A DNA stretch of 64,000 nt from Flammeovirgaceae bacterium (GTDB lineage: Bacteria; Bacteroidota; Bacteroidia; Cytophagales; Cyclobacteriaceae): the NCBI GenBank assembly GCA_015180985.1, contig CP054185.1, positions 1,915,001 through 1,979,000 of the forward strand, written 5' to 3'. The position numbers and the translations under genes were made by a program. The notes below the pieces were generated by a model that saw only the letters and a program-made list of their open reading frames with translations, was not told where the DNA came from and did no database searches. Every line of letters starts with the position of its first letter. The first letter of the stretch is position 1. Shown here in pieces: positions 1 through 9,192 of the stretch.

Positions 1-2
1 TC

Positions 3-815
3 ATGCTCGGGCTCGGGCTTTCGCTTACGCTGGATGATTTTAAACGCGTTACCAAATACCCGAAAGCCATCATCATCGCCCTAGTTTGCCAGATGATTTT
101 ACTGCCGGCTTTAAGTTTTGTTATAGCCGGCTTCAGCGGACTTACCCCTGTGCTGGCGGTAGGATTGATTTTACTTGCTGTTTCGCCCGGTGGGCCTACG
201 GCTAACCTGTACAGTCACCTGTCGAAAGGCGATGTAGCGCTAAACATTACGCTCACGGCTGTGAACAGCGTGTTGGTGCTTTTTACGTTACCGTTTATCG
301 TTAACCTGGCGATGGAATATTTTATGGGTGCAGGACAGTACATTCCGCTGCCCTTTGCCAAGGTGGTTGAAGTTTTTGTGATTGTGCTTGTTCCTGTTTC
401 GCTGGGTATGCTCATTAAAGTAAAAGCGCCCGGGTTTGCCGAAAAGATGAACAAGCCTGTAAAGGTCATCTCGGCCTTGCTGCTAATCGTGATTATTGTA
501 TCGGTAACCGTTCGGGAAAAACAGGTACTGACGGATAACTTTGGTCAGCTGGGCATGCCGGTGCTGCTCTTTAACGTGCTGTGCCTGGCCGTGGGGTATT
601 TTATTCCGTTGTTATTCAGGGTTGAAAAGAAGCAGGCCATTGCCATTGGCATGGAGATAGGCATTCACAACGGTACGCTGGCTATTTACATAGCGTTGAA
701 TGTGCTGAATAATTCAACGATGAGTATACCCCCGGCTATTTACAGCCTGCTCATGTTCTTTACGGCAGCGGCATTCGGGTTCCTGGTAAACATTTCGGGG
801 AAGCAAACCAACTGA
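3..815 (+). CDS. Bile acid:sodium symporter (BASS) family transporter, 5' end outside window
   Basis: This is an integral membrane transporter of the BASS/SBF family, which moves organic anions with sodium; the substrate cannot be read from sequence. The visible 270 residues hold about eight hydrophobic segments and the conserved SPGGPTANLYSHLSKGD stretch near residue 60, with EIGIHNGTLA near residue 218. Family members usually run about 300 residues with a further 40 or so before the MLGLGLSLTLDDF segment, so the ATG at base 3 is probably an internal methionine and the true start lies upstream of the window. It converges on recQ. Confidence 0.85.
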   Translation: MLGLGLSLTLDDFKRVTKYPKAIIIALVCQMILLPALSFVIAGFSGLTPVLAVGLILLAVSPGGPTANLYSHLSKGDVALNITLTAVNSVLVLFTLPFIVNLAMEYFMGAGQYIPLPFAKVVEVFVIVLVPVSLGMLIKVKAPGFAEKMNKPVKVISALLLIVIIVSVTVREKQVLTDNFGQLGMPVLLFNVLCLAVGYFIPLLFRVEKKQAIAIGMEIGIHNGTLAIYIALNVLNNSTMSIPPAIYSLLMFFTAAAFGFLVNISGKQTN

Positions 816-886
816 AATCTAAAGTTCCGATTATCTTACTACAAGCCATCTCAAAAATAACTTTAGCCACTGAGGGCACGAAGAAT

Positions 887-963
887 GCACAAAGTTCACA
901 AAGTAAAGGCCGTTGAATTACTGTGTTTTGTGCCCTTTGTGCTAACCTTTGTGCGCTTTGTGG
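887..963. repeat. Imperfect inverted repeat built from TTTGTG/CACAAA words
   Basis: The convergent gap between the transporter and recQ holds GCACAAAG and TTCACAAAG on the left (887-903), and on the right (935-963) a run of CTTTGTG words separated by short spacers. The two sides can pair as an imperfect hairpin. There is no long T-run, so terminator function is uncertain; it may instead be a dispersed intergenic repeat. Confidence 0.5.
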
Positions 964-992
964 TTTCAATATTTGATTTTTTGAAATGACTT

Positions 993-2915
993 CTACTTAA
1001 GTAGCCCGTTGCGCAATTGCAGGCGCCATACATCATCATAAGTCAGCACACCTTCATCCACCATCTCCCTTATCACTTCTATCAATAACTCAGCATCTTT
1101 CGGGTTAATGGCCCGCTCCAGTTCTTCGCTGGTCATTAGTTTATTTTTTAGAAGTCGCATTATTTCCTGTCGGAGTAACAAGGCTTCCGCTTCGTTCTCT
1201 TTCTTCTTTTTTGCAATGCACACATCGCATGTACCGCAGGGTTGCCAGGTTTCCTCTCCGAAATAATCCTGTATCAGGTTCATGCGGCAGCGGTGCGTTG
1301 ACGTGGTGTATTCAATCATGGCTTTCATTCGCGACACGGCCAGTTCTTTACGCTCCTTCAGCCGGTGCAGGTTCAGCGGCAGGTGGTCGGCATCCTGGCG
1401 GGGAAGCACAAACGTAACCTGCGGACTATCCTTGCGTGGCAGGTACACCATGGCCTGCAACTGGTGTAAATGGGTAAGCATTGAAGTAATTTCGCCAACA
1501 GTTGTCTTCATGGCGTTGGCCAGGTAGTCTTCTGAAATTTTTACATAGCCGCTGTATAACTGGCCGCCATACAACCGAAGCAGCATCTTAATGAAAGGGT
1601 CAAACCGGGCGTTAGCCACCTGGAAGGCGTATAATTCAGCAGGCTCCATTTTAAAGTGCAGTTGCGAAGGGCTGTAATAACTTTCACTAAAGGCTATCAA
1701 TCCTTCTTCTTCAAGTTTTTTCAGTGCACTGTACACCTCTGCCATGTGCAGCGAAAACCGGTCAGAAAAGCTGTAGATATCAAAATCAAAACTTTCACCT
1801 TCAGCGCTGCCTAGTGCCAGTTGAAAATAGTTGGCCAGGGCCTGGTAGATTTGTTTAACGTAAGGAGCCTCCGGGTGGGATTGGTTTACTTTAGCTTCAA
1901 GACTGGCAATATCAGCATCCTCATAGAGGATAACGGCAAAGGCCCTTTTTCCATCGCGTCCGGCACGGCCCGCTTCCTGGTAATACGATTCAATATTTTC
2001 TGGCAGATCCAGGTGCACAACCGTGCGCACATCGGGTTTGTCAATGCCCATACCAAATGCATTGGTGGCCACCATTATGCGCCTGGCATTTCGCAGCCAC
2101 TCATCCTGGCTTTTGCTGCGCTGTTCAAACGTCATCCCGGCATGGTAATAGTTTGCCGGAATGTTCAGCTGGTTGAGCCATGTGGCTACTTCCTGTGTGG
2201 CTTTGCGGGAACGTACATAAAGGATGGCCGGCCCTTGTACTTTCTGCAGTACTTCCAGTAATTTTTTGTTCTTGTTTTCGGTTTTACGCACGACAAATGC
2301 CAGGTTATCGCGGGCAAATGTTTGCTGAAAGGTTTGATGCGGTTGCCTGAATTGCAGTTTATTGATGATGTCGTCTTTAACCAGCGGGGTAGCTGATGCC
2401 GTTAACGCGATGACCGGAACATGGGGGAGAAGGTTTCGTAAATCGGCAACCTTCAGGTAAGGCGGGCGAAAGTCATACCCCCATTGCGAAATGCAATGCG
2501 CTTCATCCACGGCAAGGAGGCAAATTTTCATTTGTTGCACACGCACCTGAAAGAGTTCGGTCTGTATCCGCTCAGGCGAGATATACAGGAACTTAACAGA
2601 ACCATGAACACAATTGTCGAGTGTGATGTCAATGGCATCGCGCGTCATTCCTGCGTGTACAGCTACGGCCCGTATGCCTTTTCGCTCCAGGCTTTCTACC
2701 TGGTCTTTCATCAGCGCTATGAGCGGGGTAATAACAATGCAGGTGCCTTCGCGCATCATGGCCGGTACCTGAAAGCACACCGATTTACCACCGCCTGTTG
2801 GTAAAACAGCCAGCGTATCCTGTTCGGCCAGCACCGCATGAATGATTTCACGCTGCAGCGGCCGAAAGTGAGGGTGCTTCCAGTACCTGCGTAAAATAAT
2901 GAGCGGGTCGTGCAT
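993..2915 (-). CDS. recQ: ATP-dependent DNA helicase RecQ
   Basis: A superfamily 2 3'-5' DNA helicase for recombination and fork repair. Walker A (PTGGGKS) lies near residues 39-45 and DEAH at 137-140, followed by the RecQ-typical aromatic-rich loop CISQWGYDFRPPY. Motif VI reads YYQEAGRAGRDG. The RecQ zinc site (C-x16-C-x2-C-x2-C, ending CGTCDVC) sits at about 545-566. The C-terminus is a short helical tail and no HRDC domain is recognisable. At 640 residues the length fits RecQ family members. The ATG at 2915 precedes the conserved FRPLQREII motif by the usual distance. Confidence 0.96.
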   Translation of the reverse strand: MHDPLIILRRYWKHPHFRPLQREIIHAVLAEQDTLAVLPTGGGKSVCFQVPAMMREGTCIVITPLIALMKDQVESLERKGIRAVAVHAGMTRDAIDITLDNCVHGSVKFLYISPERIQTELFQVRVQQMKICLLAVDEAHCISQWGYDFRPPYLKVADLRNLLPHVPVIALTASATPLVKDDIINKLQFRQPHQTFQQTFARDNLAFVVRKTENKNKKLLEVLQKVQGPAILYVRSRKATQEVATWLNQLNIPANYYHAGMTFEQRSKSQDEWLRNARRIMVATNAFGMGIDKPDVRTVVHLDLPENIESYYQEAGRAGRDGKRAFAVILYEDADIASLEAKVNQSHPEAPYVKQIYQALANYFQLALGSAEGESFDFDIYSFSDRFSLHMAEVYSALKKLEEEGLIAFSESYYSPSQLHFKMEPAELYAFQVANARFDPFIKMLLRLYGGQLYSGYVKISEDYLANAMKTTVGEITSMLTHLHQLQAMVYLPRKDSPQVTFVLPRQDADHLPLNLHRLKERKELAVSRMKAMIEYTTSTHRCRMNLIQDYFGEETWQPCGTCDVCIAKKKKENEAEALLLRQEIMRLLKNKLMTSEELERAINPKDAELLIEVIREMVDEGVLTYDDVWRLQLRNGLLK

Positions 2916-2928
2916 GTACCAATATTAA

Positions 2929-2954
2929 CAAAAAAGCGGGCTGTTAACCCGCTT
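2929..2954 (-). terminator. Rho-independent terminator after the solute-binding protein gene
   Basis: On the minus strand a 7-bp stem (AAGCGGG/CCCGCTT, loop of 7) is followed directly by a run of six T. It lies just after the stop of the binding-protein gene and just before the recQ start, so it separates the two transcription units. Confidence 0.75.
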
Positions 2955-2978
2955 CATTGCCGTGGGGATGGTAATCGG

Positions 2979-3833
2979 TTATTTATTGGCGGCCTGCAGC
3001 AGTTTAATGCCGGTTTCGCCAAGGTGTTTTGTCAGTATGCTTTTGTATTGGGATGAATTGGTGTACCCGCCACCGGAAGCAAAAAATTCTTCCAGCACCG
3101 GTTGCCAGTCTGAATTCAGCGGCATAATAAACCCAAATTGTTCGGCTGCTTTATCGCCTACCGGGTGGCGCTTTACCGGTTTCTGTTCACTTACGGCCTT
3201 GAGGTAAAACGCCAGATCCAGGTATGAAAAACTGTTCGGATCGGTAAAGAGTTTCTGATACACTTCGGGGCTGGTATCGAGTGTAACAATCTTCATGTTC
3301 GGAAAATGCTTTTGTTTCAGTTCAAGGATGCGCTTTTCGTTAAGTGTTCCTTTGGCGGTATAGGCCGTAAGTTTTGAAAATGCCGTTGAGATATCTTCCA
3401 GTTTGGCCAATGTAGGAATGTTGTTTTGCGTGATGAGTATGGCGAAGTTGGTAATGAAGGGCGGGCTGAATTTTACTTCGCGTTTTCGTTCATCGGTAAT
3501 GGTAATGTTTCCCAAGCCGAATACTCCGCCTGTTGAGGCTTTTACTTTCGCATACATGCCCTGGAAGTTGGAGCCATCGCCAACAAACTTGGATTGCAGC
3601 TTAACGCCTTTGTTGGCGTTTACCCAATTAACAAAGTCATTCATAATATCAACGCATATGCCGGTAAGTTTTCCTGCACCATCTTTGTACGAGAAGCCGG
3701 GGGTTTCAACATAGGCCAGCGAAATGGTACCCTGGCCGGACGCTTTAACCTGGGCCCAGGTGTCGCCCACATAACCTTGTGCAAGCACTACATGGCTTGC
3801 AACAAATACCACAAATGTTGCTATTGTCTTCAT
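2979..3833 (-). CDS. Periplasmic solute-binding protein, family 3-like
   Basis: A 284-residue exported protein with an N-terminal signal peptide (hydrophobic stretch ending near VVLAQG, residues 5-20). The body resembles bacterial extracellular solute-binding proteins family 3: ICVDIMNDFVNWVN near residue 59, then FGLGNITITDERKREVKFSPPF near residue 105, which matches the usual site where ligand-binding and hinge residues of amino-acid binding proteins lie. No permease or ATPase genes are adjacent, so it is an orphan receptor; a sensory or enzymatic role is as possible as transport. Ligand unknown. Confidence 0.75.
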   Translation of the reverse strand: MKTIATFVVFVASHVVLAQGYVGDTWAQVKASGQGTISLAYVETPGFSYKDGAGKLTGICVDIMNDFVNWVNANKGVKLQSKFVGDGSNFQGMYAKVKASTGGVFGLGNITITDERKREVKFSPPFITNFAILITQNNIPTLAKLEDISTAFSKLTAYTAKGTLNEKRILELKQKHFPNMKIVTLDTSPEVYQKLFTDPNSFSYLDLAFYLKAVSEQKPVKRHPVGDKAAEQFGFIMPLNSDWQPVLEEFFASGGGYTNSSQYKSILTKHLGETGIKLLQAANK

Positions 3834-3925
3834 AGGAGCGGAAGTTTCTTACCGAGTTACAAAAAACTGTAATCAAAAACGTAAATCAGGTAAGATTGAT
3901 GTACTGTTTAACGCAAAATTACGCG

Positions 3926-4699
3926 TTACCACAGAATTTTTTCTTTGTTCAGGAAGGCGGCAATGCCGCGTTTGCAATCATCCGTGGCACGGGCCTGGGC
4001 ATTCATGTTGGCGGCATAGTTCAGTGCAGCATCCAACGGCAGGTTTTGCACTTCGGCAATCATCTGCTTGGTTATTTTCATACTCGTGGCTGAGTTTGTG
4101 GTTACCAGGTGCCCGGCAAAATCGAGCACGGTCTTTTCCAGGTCACTTTGCTGAACAATGCGGGTAATCAGTCCTTTTTCAAGCGCTTCATCTGCGCTTA
4201 TGGCGTCACCGCTTAGGAGCAGCTGGCGGGCCTTACCATCCCCGATTTTGCGGATGAGAAACACCATGACAACAGCCGGTATAAATCCGATTTTCACTTC
4301 GGTGTATCCGAATTTTGCTTCCGGTACGCTAAAACAGAAATCGCACACGGTGGCCAATCCGCAGCCGCCCGCCAACGCATGGCCCTGTACCTGCGCGATA
4401 ACCGGTTTTGACAGTGTATAGATTTTACGATACAGATTTTTCAGGTTAGTTGAGTCGGCCAGGTTCTCTTCCAATGAATTTTTTTGAAGTTGCTGCAGGT
4501 AGCTCAGATCAGCCCCGGCACAAAAGGCTTCGCCTGCGGCTTTCAGGATAATTACATTAACCCGATCATCCTGTTCGGCCTGGTTAAACGCATCAGTCAA
4601 TTCACTCACTATTTCATTGTTCAGTGCGTTCCGTTTATCCGGACGGTTAAGTGTAATGGATGCAATGCGGTTCGAAATTGAGTACAACAGGGTGTTCAT
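3926..4699 (-). CDS. Enoyl-CoA hydratase/isomerase family protein
   Basis: A crotonase-fold enzyme of 257 residues acting on acyl-CoA thioesters, in fatty-acid or branched-chain amino-acid breakdown. The oxyanion-hole segments are visible: AFCAGADLSYL near residue 60 and HALAGGCGLATVCDF near residue 107. The acidic segment FGYTEVKIGFIPAVV near 130 resembles methylglutaconyl-CoA hydratase-type members, so a leucine-degradation role is possible but not proven. Its ATG overlaps the comEC stop by 4 bp (4696-4699), so the two genes are translationally coupled although their functions look unrelated. Confidence 0.88.
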   Translation of the reverse strand: MNTLLYSISNRIASITLNRPDKRNALNNEIVSELTDAFNQAEQDDRVNVIILKAAGEAFCAGADLSYLQQLQKNSLEENLADSTNLKNLYRKIYTLSKPVIAQVQGHALAGGCGLATVCDFCFSVPEAKFGYTEVKIGFIPAVVMVFLIRKIGDGKARQLLLSGDAISADEALEKGLITRIVQQSDLEKTVLDFAGHLVTTNSATSMKITKQMIAEVQNLPLDAALNYAANMNAQARATDDCKRGIAAFLNKEKILW

Positions 4700-6768
4700 G
4701 GTGTTACTTGGTTAACGAATGCACCGGAATGCATTACGGAATAGAATGGTAAAGAACGCGATTTTGCTTCATTCAGCAACTGTTTGCAAAGGGCAAGTGA
4801 ATTACTGCTGTCGAGAATGACGGCTTTAGCCTGAATGTGGGCAATTTCGCTTGCGGACTTTATGGCATTATTGCTGATGAGGATGTAATCGGCATGGAGA
4901 CTTTCCGGCAGGGTAGTACTTTTTTGTAAGCGAATTATCACGTTGTTCTGCCAAAATACTGCCAACGTATGGGGTGTAAGTTGTATGGCATTTGCCGAAT
5001 CGTTTACTTCGGTGTGGTAGACACCACTTATAAGCCGGTTCGGGCTGATGTGGAAACGCATACGCTCAGTATTGCTGATTAATGAAGGATCACCGTAAAA
5101 TCCAGATCGGCCATTTTGGATTAATTCCATGGCGCTGAAACCGGGTACATGGTACACCACCAGTTTGGCCGGTTTGATGAGCGTGTAGTAATGATACCAT
5201 TGGGCAATTCCAAAAAGCAATGCAAAAAGGGTTGCAGTGATGAGAAATTGAAACTTTCGGTATTGAAGCAACAAAATACCTGAAACAACAATAAAAATAA
5301 GCAGCCAGCACTGGAGCGTGGTGATGTAAACATTTTCAATAATACTAAAAGGTAATCGTTCAGTTGTAAATACCAGGAAGTTCAGGGTTTTAATGAGTGC
5401 CGATAAAACAACTCCGAAAACCTTAGCTGCAACAGGTATCCAGCTGATTGCCAGCAATGCTATACCGGTAATCAGAATAAGGGTGGCACCGGGTATAACA
5501 AACAGGTTGGAGAACAGAAAGTAAACCGGAAACTGGTGAAAATAAAGTAGCCCCAACGCAAAGGTGGCTAATTGTGCAGCGAGTGATACACAGGTAATTT
5601 GCCATACCTTGTCTAACAAAATACTTTTTGGAATCCAGGCTCTGTATAGAACAGGTTGAAGGTATACAATGCCGATAACCGCCAGGTAAGAAAGCTGAAA
5701 GCCAACCGACATGACCAGGTAGGGATTGAACAGTAACAAAACAAAGGCGGATACCGCAAGGATGTTGTAAATATTGGTGCGGTAGTTTAGGGGGCGGGCC
5801 AGCGCTACAAACGAAAACATGGTTACTGCCCGCAGTACCGAAGGCGAAAACCCGGTTATCGAGGCGTAGCCCCATAAAAGTACAATGCTTACAAACGCCA
5901 GCGCCCACTTACCCTGCCGGCTGCGGCTTGTTGGTTGAAGCACAAAAAGAATTATCATGTAAATAATGCCAACGTGCAGCCCGCTTACAGCCAGTACATG
6001 CATGGCGCCCGAAGCGGCATAGGCCTGGGTGAGGTCAGTATCTAAACCATCTTTAACGCCCAGTATCAATGCTGCCGCAATGGCTTGCTGTTGCGTGCCA
6101 TTGATACAGGTGTTTATAATTTGAAGGGCTTTGTTTCGGATGACATACACTTCTTTGAAAAACACGTTGCCGCCTGTTGTATCATGCAGCATGACTGAGT
6201 TATTGCGAATAAAATGTTGATGATAAATGTTACGGAAGCCCAGAAATCGCTTGTAATCGAACTCACCCGGATTGGCCGGAGGTGTTAACGGTTGCGGTGC
6301 TCCGTTAATCAGCAGGGTGGTGCCATAACTGAAGGGTTCGGCAAAATCGTTTTTTGAAAAATACAGCAGCACGTTTCCGCGGGCAGGTGTCCATTCACCG
6401 GTTGACGACCTAACAGCTTTTACCCGGGCAACCTGTTTCCATGAGCTGGCTTTTTCTTCGGCAGGTTCAGCAAGTTCTGCTTTATAAAATTCAACAGGTG
6501 TAACGGTGTGCATGAAATGATCCGGGTGCCGTGCCTGGGTATGTACCAACAGGTTGAGGTATCCGGCAACGAGAACAGCCAATAGTCCAACAGGGCCTGG
6601 ATTTATTTTACTCCATAGCACAAGTATAAAATAGGAAACAACAAGTGCAACGAGGATTATACCGGCTATAAACTCGTTGAGTATTCCGGGCTGATAAATG
6701 CCGATGAGGATACCTGCGATAAAAAATAGAACAATCCTGACGAATGCAACAGGAACCCACTGGAACAT
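4696..6768 (-). CDS. comEC: ComEC/Rec2-family DNA uptake channel protein
   Basis: A 690-residue polytopic membrane protein. N-terminal membrane segments are followed by a DUF4131-like extracytoplasmic region (about 100-210, with NPGEFDYKRFL) and the competence domain (about 225-500) carrying the typical HVLAVSGLHVGIIYM and GFSPSVLRA motifs. In transforming bacteria ComEC carries single-stranded DNA across the inner membrane. The C-terminal part lacks the metallo-beta-lactamase domain found in Firmicutes ComEC; a shorter version like this is common in Bacteroidota. No other competence gene is nearby. It is upstream partner of the enoyl-CoA hydratase gene with a 4-bp overlap. Confidence 0.9.
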   Translation of the reverse strand: MFQWVPVAFVRIVLFFIAGILIGIYQPGILNEFIAGIILVALVVSYFILVLWSKINPGPVGLLAVLVAGYLNLLVHTQARHPDHFMHTVTPVEFYKAELAEPAEEKASSWKQVARVKAVRSSTGEWTPARGNVLLYFSKNDFAEPFSYGTTLLINGAPQPLTPPANPGEFDYKRFLGFRNIYHQHFIRNNSVMLHDTTGGNVFFKEVYVIRNKALQIINTCINGTQQQAIAAALILGVKDGLDTDLTQAYAASGAMHVLAVSGLHVGIIYMIILFVLQPTSRSRQGKWALAFVSIVLLWGYASITGFSPSVLRAVTMFSFVALARPLNYRTNIYNILAVSAFVLLLFNPYLVMSVGFQLSYLAVIGIVYLQPVLYRAWIPKSILLDKVWQITCVSLAAQLATFALGLLYFHQFPVYFLFSNLFVIPGATLILITGIALLAISWIPVAAKVFGVVLSALIKTLNFLVFTTERLPFSIIENVYITTLQCWLLIFIVVSGILLLQYRKFQFLITATLFALLFGIAQWYHYYTLIKPAKLVVYHVPGFSAMELIQNGRSGFYGDPSLISNTERMRFHISPNRLISGVYHTEVNDSANAIQLTPHTLAVFWQNNVIIRLQKSTTLPESLHADYILISNNAIKSASEIAHIQAKAVILDSSNSLALCKQLLNEAKSRSLPFYSVMHSGAFVNQVTP

Positions 6769-6905
6769 GGGTAAAAGTTACTAAAAATCTGATTTTATCG
6801 GAGAGTTACTAAAAGTAGTTTTCGACTGCAAATTCATATTGTTTAATGAACAGTTTCTTAAAGGCAGTCAATATGATAGGATTTAACTTTGTTTTTGATA
6901 GGAAT

Positions 6906-7862
6906 TTAACCCCTGGTACTGCTTCCTGCTGCGTACGCTTCAATGATATCGCGCACCAGTTTGTGACGGATAACATCCTGCTGGGTAAGTTCAATAAAGC
7001 CGATACCCTTAATCTGCTGCAGCAGCCTTACCGCTTCATTCAGCCCGCTGGTTTGTTTGGAGGGTAAATCAACCTGGCTGGTGTCACCGGTAACAATCAT
7101 TTTTGAATCGGGGCCCATGCGGGTAAGGAACATTTTCATTTGCATGGGTGTGGTGTTCTGTGCTTCATCCAGCAGGATGAACGCATTATTCAGCGTGCGG
7201 CCGCGCATGTAGGCGAGGGGTGCAATTTCAATGATCTCGCGCTCCATGTAATACTGTAGTTTTTCAAACGGTATCATGTCGTGCAGGGCATCGTAAATGG
7301 GCCGCAGGTACGGATCAATTTTTTCTTTCAGGTCGCCCGGTAAAAAGCCCAGGTTTTCGCCTGCTTCAACGGCAGGCCGGGTGATGATAATCTTTTTAAC
7401 CTGTTTGTTCTTCAGCGCCTTAACGGCAAAGGCAACTGAGATGTAGGTCTTGCCGGTTCCGGCAGGGCCGAGCGCAAACACCAGGTCGTTGTCTTTTACC
7501 AGTTTAACCAGCTTTTGCTGGTTGGGTGTTTTGGGTTTTATCGGAGTTCCCTTTGTTCCGTAAAGTATTACCTGGTCATCCTCCAGTGCGGTATCGGCTA
7601 CCAGTGCTTTTTCGTTGCTTACATACGTTTTTACGTCCTCTTCACGGATGCTGCCGTATTTGTGGTAATGATGAATAAGTGCATTCAGGATATCATCAAT
7701 CTGGATTACTTCGGATGTGCTGCCTTTAATCAGTATCTGGTTGCCGCGGGAAACAATTTTGCTTTTTGGAAAAGCCGTGGCCAGCGAAGTGATGGTCCTG
7801 TCTTCAACCCCCAGAAAATCAATCAGGGAAATATTGTCGAGTGTAATTACTTTTTCTATCAA
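6906..7862 (-). CDS. PhoH family ATPase
   Basis: A PhoH-like P-loop protein related to superfamily 1 helicases, often linked to RNA metabolism. Walker A is FALGPAGTGKT and Walker B is FILLDEAQNTT, with the PhoH-typical RPAVEAGENLGFLPGDL between them. An N-terminal KH-like region precedes the ATPase. The frame stays open up to an ATG at 7925, but that start would sit only 21 bp from the divergent gene and adds residues atypical for the family. A TTG at 7862 (LIEKVITLDN) gives 318 residues, matching the usual N-terminus, and is preferred here. A TAAATTTT element just upstream of it could be the -7 box. Confidence 0.88.
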   Translation of the reverse strand: MIEKVITLDNISLIDFLGVEDRTITSLATAFPKSKIVSRGNQILIKGSTSEVIQIDDILNALIHHYHKYGSIREEDVKTYVSNEKALVADTALEDDQVILYGTKGTPIKPKTPNQQKLVKLVKDNDLVFALGPAGTGKTYISVAFAVKALKNKQVKKIIITRPAVEAGENLGFLPGDLKEKIDPYLRPIYDALHDMIPFEKLQYYMEREIIEIAPLAYMRGRTLNNAFILLDEAQNTTPMQMKMFLTRMGPDSKMIVTGDTSQVDLPSKQTSGLNEAVRLLQQIKGIGFIELTQQDVIRHKLVRDIIEAYAAGSSTRG

Positions 7863-7946
7863 ACTACAGCCGTAAAATTTAGGTGCGTTAAAAATGCGTA
7901 ATTTTACCGCGACACAAAAGTACAAAAGAACACCGGGAGCATCAAC

Positions 7947-8717
7947 ATGGCCATTGTTACCCTGCTAACCGATTCGGGCGAGAGCGACCATTACGTGGCA
8001 GCCATTAAAGCCCGGATCCTCAGCACCAACCCCGGTATCCGGCTTGTAGACATTACCCACCGGCTTCCTCCGTTCGATATTGCCCATGCGGCTTTTGTAC
8101 TGCGATCGGTTTTCCGCGATTTTCCCAGGGGCACCGTTCATCTGGTTGGTGTTGATGCGGTGGCCAATGAGCAGGATAAACCAATTGCAATACAACTGGA
8201 GGATCATTTTTTTGTTGGTGCCGATAACGGATTGTTTGGCCTGATAAGCGATAAATCGCACCAGTATCTGGTGGAACTGAATTCAATCAATTCCATTGAG
8301 ACAACTTTTCCTGAACGCGATATCTTCGCCCCGGCAGCGGCAAAACTGGCCAGTGGTATGGCCATTGCCAGCCTCGGCAAACCCTTGCCGGTATTTAAAA
8401 AGATGATTGACCGGCTGGTAAAGGCAACCAAGAAACAAATTACCGGGAGTGTTATCCATATTGATAATTTCGGTAATCTTATCACGAACATTCCGAAAGA
8501 AGCCTTTACGGTGCTGAGTAAGGACAGGGTTTTTACTATACAGGTGGGGGCTGAAAGGTTCCGGAAAATTCACACCCAATACTACCAAACCGATGAAGGA
8601 GAGTGTTTCCTGCTGTTCAACTCCCTGGGTTTACTCGAAATAGGTATATACAAAGGAAACGCGGCCGAACTGCTGGGCCTGGAGTATGGGAGTACCATTG
8701 TTATTTCGTTTGAATAA
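7947..8717 (+). CDS. SAM hydroxide adenosyltransferase (DUF62 family)
   Basis: A 256-residue member of the fluorinase/chlorinase-related SAM hydrolase family, which splits S-adenosylmethionine with hydroxide to adenosine and methionine. The N-terminal motif TLLTDSGESDHYVAAIK matches the family's TDFG-like SAM-binding start. The segment HIDNFGNLITNIP near residue 170 matches the conserved DxFGNxxTN element that contacts the adenosyl part. It starts about 85 bp from phoH and is divergent to it. The ABM gene follows after 13 bp. Confidence 0.87.
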   Translation: MAIVTLLTDSGESDHYVAAIKARILSTNPGIRLVDITHRLPPFDIAHAAFVLRSVFRDFPRGTVHLVGVDAVANEQDKPIAIQLEDHFFVGADNGLFGLISDKSHQYLVELNSINSIETTFPERDIFAPAAAKLASGMAIASLGKPLPVFKKMIDRLVKATKKQITGSVIHIDNFGNLITNIPKEAFTVLSKDRVFTIQVGAERFRKIHTQYYQTDEGECFLLFNSLGLLEIGIYKGNAAELLGLEYGSTIVISFE

Positions 8718-8730
8718 CTAAACGTTTGTT

Positions 8731-9027
8731 ATGATTATCCGGATTGTACGCATGCACTTCACCCAGGCGGGTGTTGATGAATTTCTTGAAATATTCAACG
8801 CCAATAAAAAAGCTATACGTGCTTTTGCCGGTTGCATCCATCTTGAATTGCTAAGGGATGCGGAGGATGAAAATACATTTGCAACACTTAGCCATTGGGT
8901 GGATGAAGCCAGCCTGGAAGCCTACCGTAAGTCGGAGTTGTTTGCGGGTGTGTGGGGAAGGGTTAAAACACTTTTTGCCGAACGGTCGCAGGCATTTTCG
9001 CTCGTAAAATATATCGAAGTGGCTTAA
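8731..9027 (+). CDS. Antibiotic biosynthesis monooxygenase (ABM) domain protein
   Basis: A 98-residue single-domain protein with the ferredoxin-like ABM fold: MIIRIVRMHF at the first strand, FAGCIHLELLRD near residue 36, and ATLSHWVDEASLEAYRKSEL near residue 53. Members include cofactor-free quinol monooxygenases and haem-degrading enzymes, but many have no known substrate. It is probably cotranscribed with the preceding SAM hydrolase gene. Confidence 0.82.
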   Translation: MIIRIVRMHFTQAGVDEFLEIFNANKKAIRAFAGCIHLELLRDAEDENTFATLSHWVDEASLEAYRKSELFAGVWGRVKTLFAERSQAFSLVKYIEVA

Positions 9028-9040
9028 CCTTACTGAATAC

Positions 9041-9070
9041 TTGGCGGGCACAACTTTTCAATTAAATTTG
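9041..9070 (+). promoter_or_regulatory. Bacteroidota-type promoter for tRNA-Leu
   Basis: TTG at 9041-9043, a 19-nt spacer, and TAAATTTG at 9063-9070 form an exact match to the -33/-7 consensus TTG-N19-TAnnTTTG of the Bacteroidota primary sigma factor. The tRNA begins 15 nt after the -7 box. Confidence 0.8.
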
Positions 9071-9084
9071 CTGCCCCAAAGCCT

Positions 9085-9168
9085 GCCCGGGTGGCGGAAT
9101 TGGTAGACGCGTTGGTCTCAAACACCAATGGTAGCAATACTGTGCCGGTTCGACTCCGGCCCCGGGTA
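9085..9168 (+). tRNA. tRNA-Leu(CAA)
   Basis: An 84-nt class II tRNA. The acceptor stem GCCCGGG (9085-9091) pairs with CCCGGGT (9161-9167) with a terminal G-U; A9168 is the discriminator. The D-arm holds GCGGAATTGGTAGACGC. The anticodon arm TTGGT-CTCAAAC-ACCAA gives anticodon CAA, decoding UUG. A variable arm follows, then the T-arm GCCGG-TTCGACT-CCGGC. CCA is not encoded. The crp-like gene begins 25 nt downstream, so the tRNA 3' end must be processed away from any read-through mRNA. Confidence 0.96.
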
Positions 9169-9192
9169 CAAATCCTCTTAGCGTTGCAAGCC

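Noticed and set aside
5423..5908. 161-codon frame inside comEC
   Set aside because: It is in another frame of a well-supported membrane protein gene with no homology of its own.
9091..9192. N-terminal extension of the Crp/Fnr protein into the tRNA
   Set aside because: The extension translates tRNA-Leu sequence; the ATG at 9193 matches family length.
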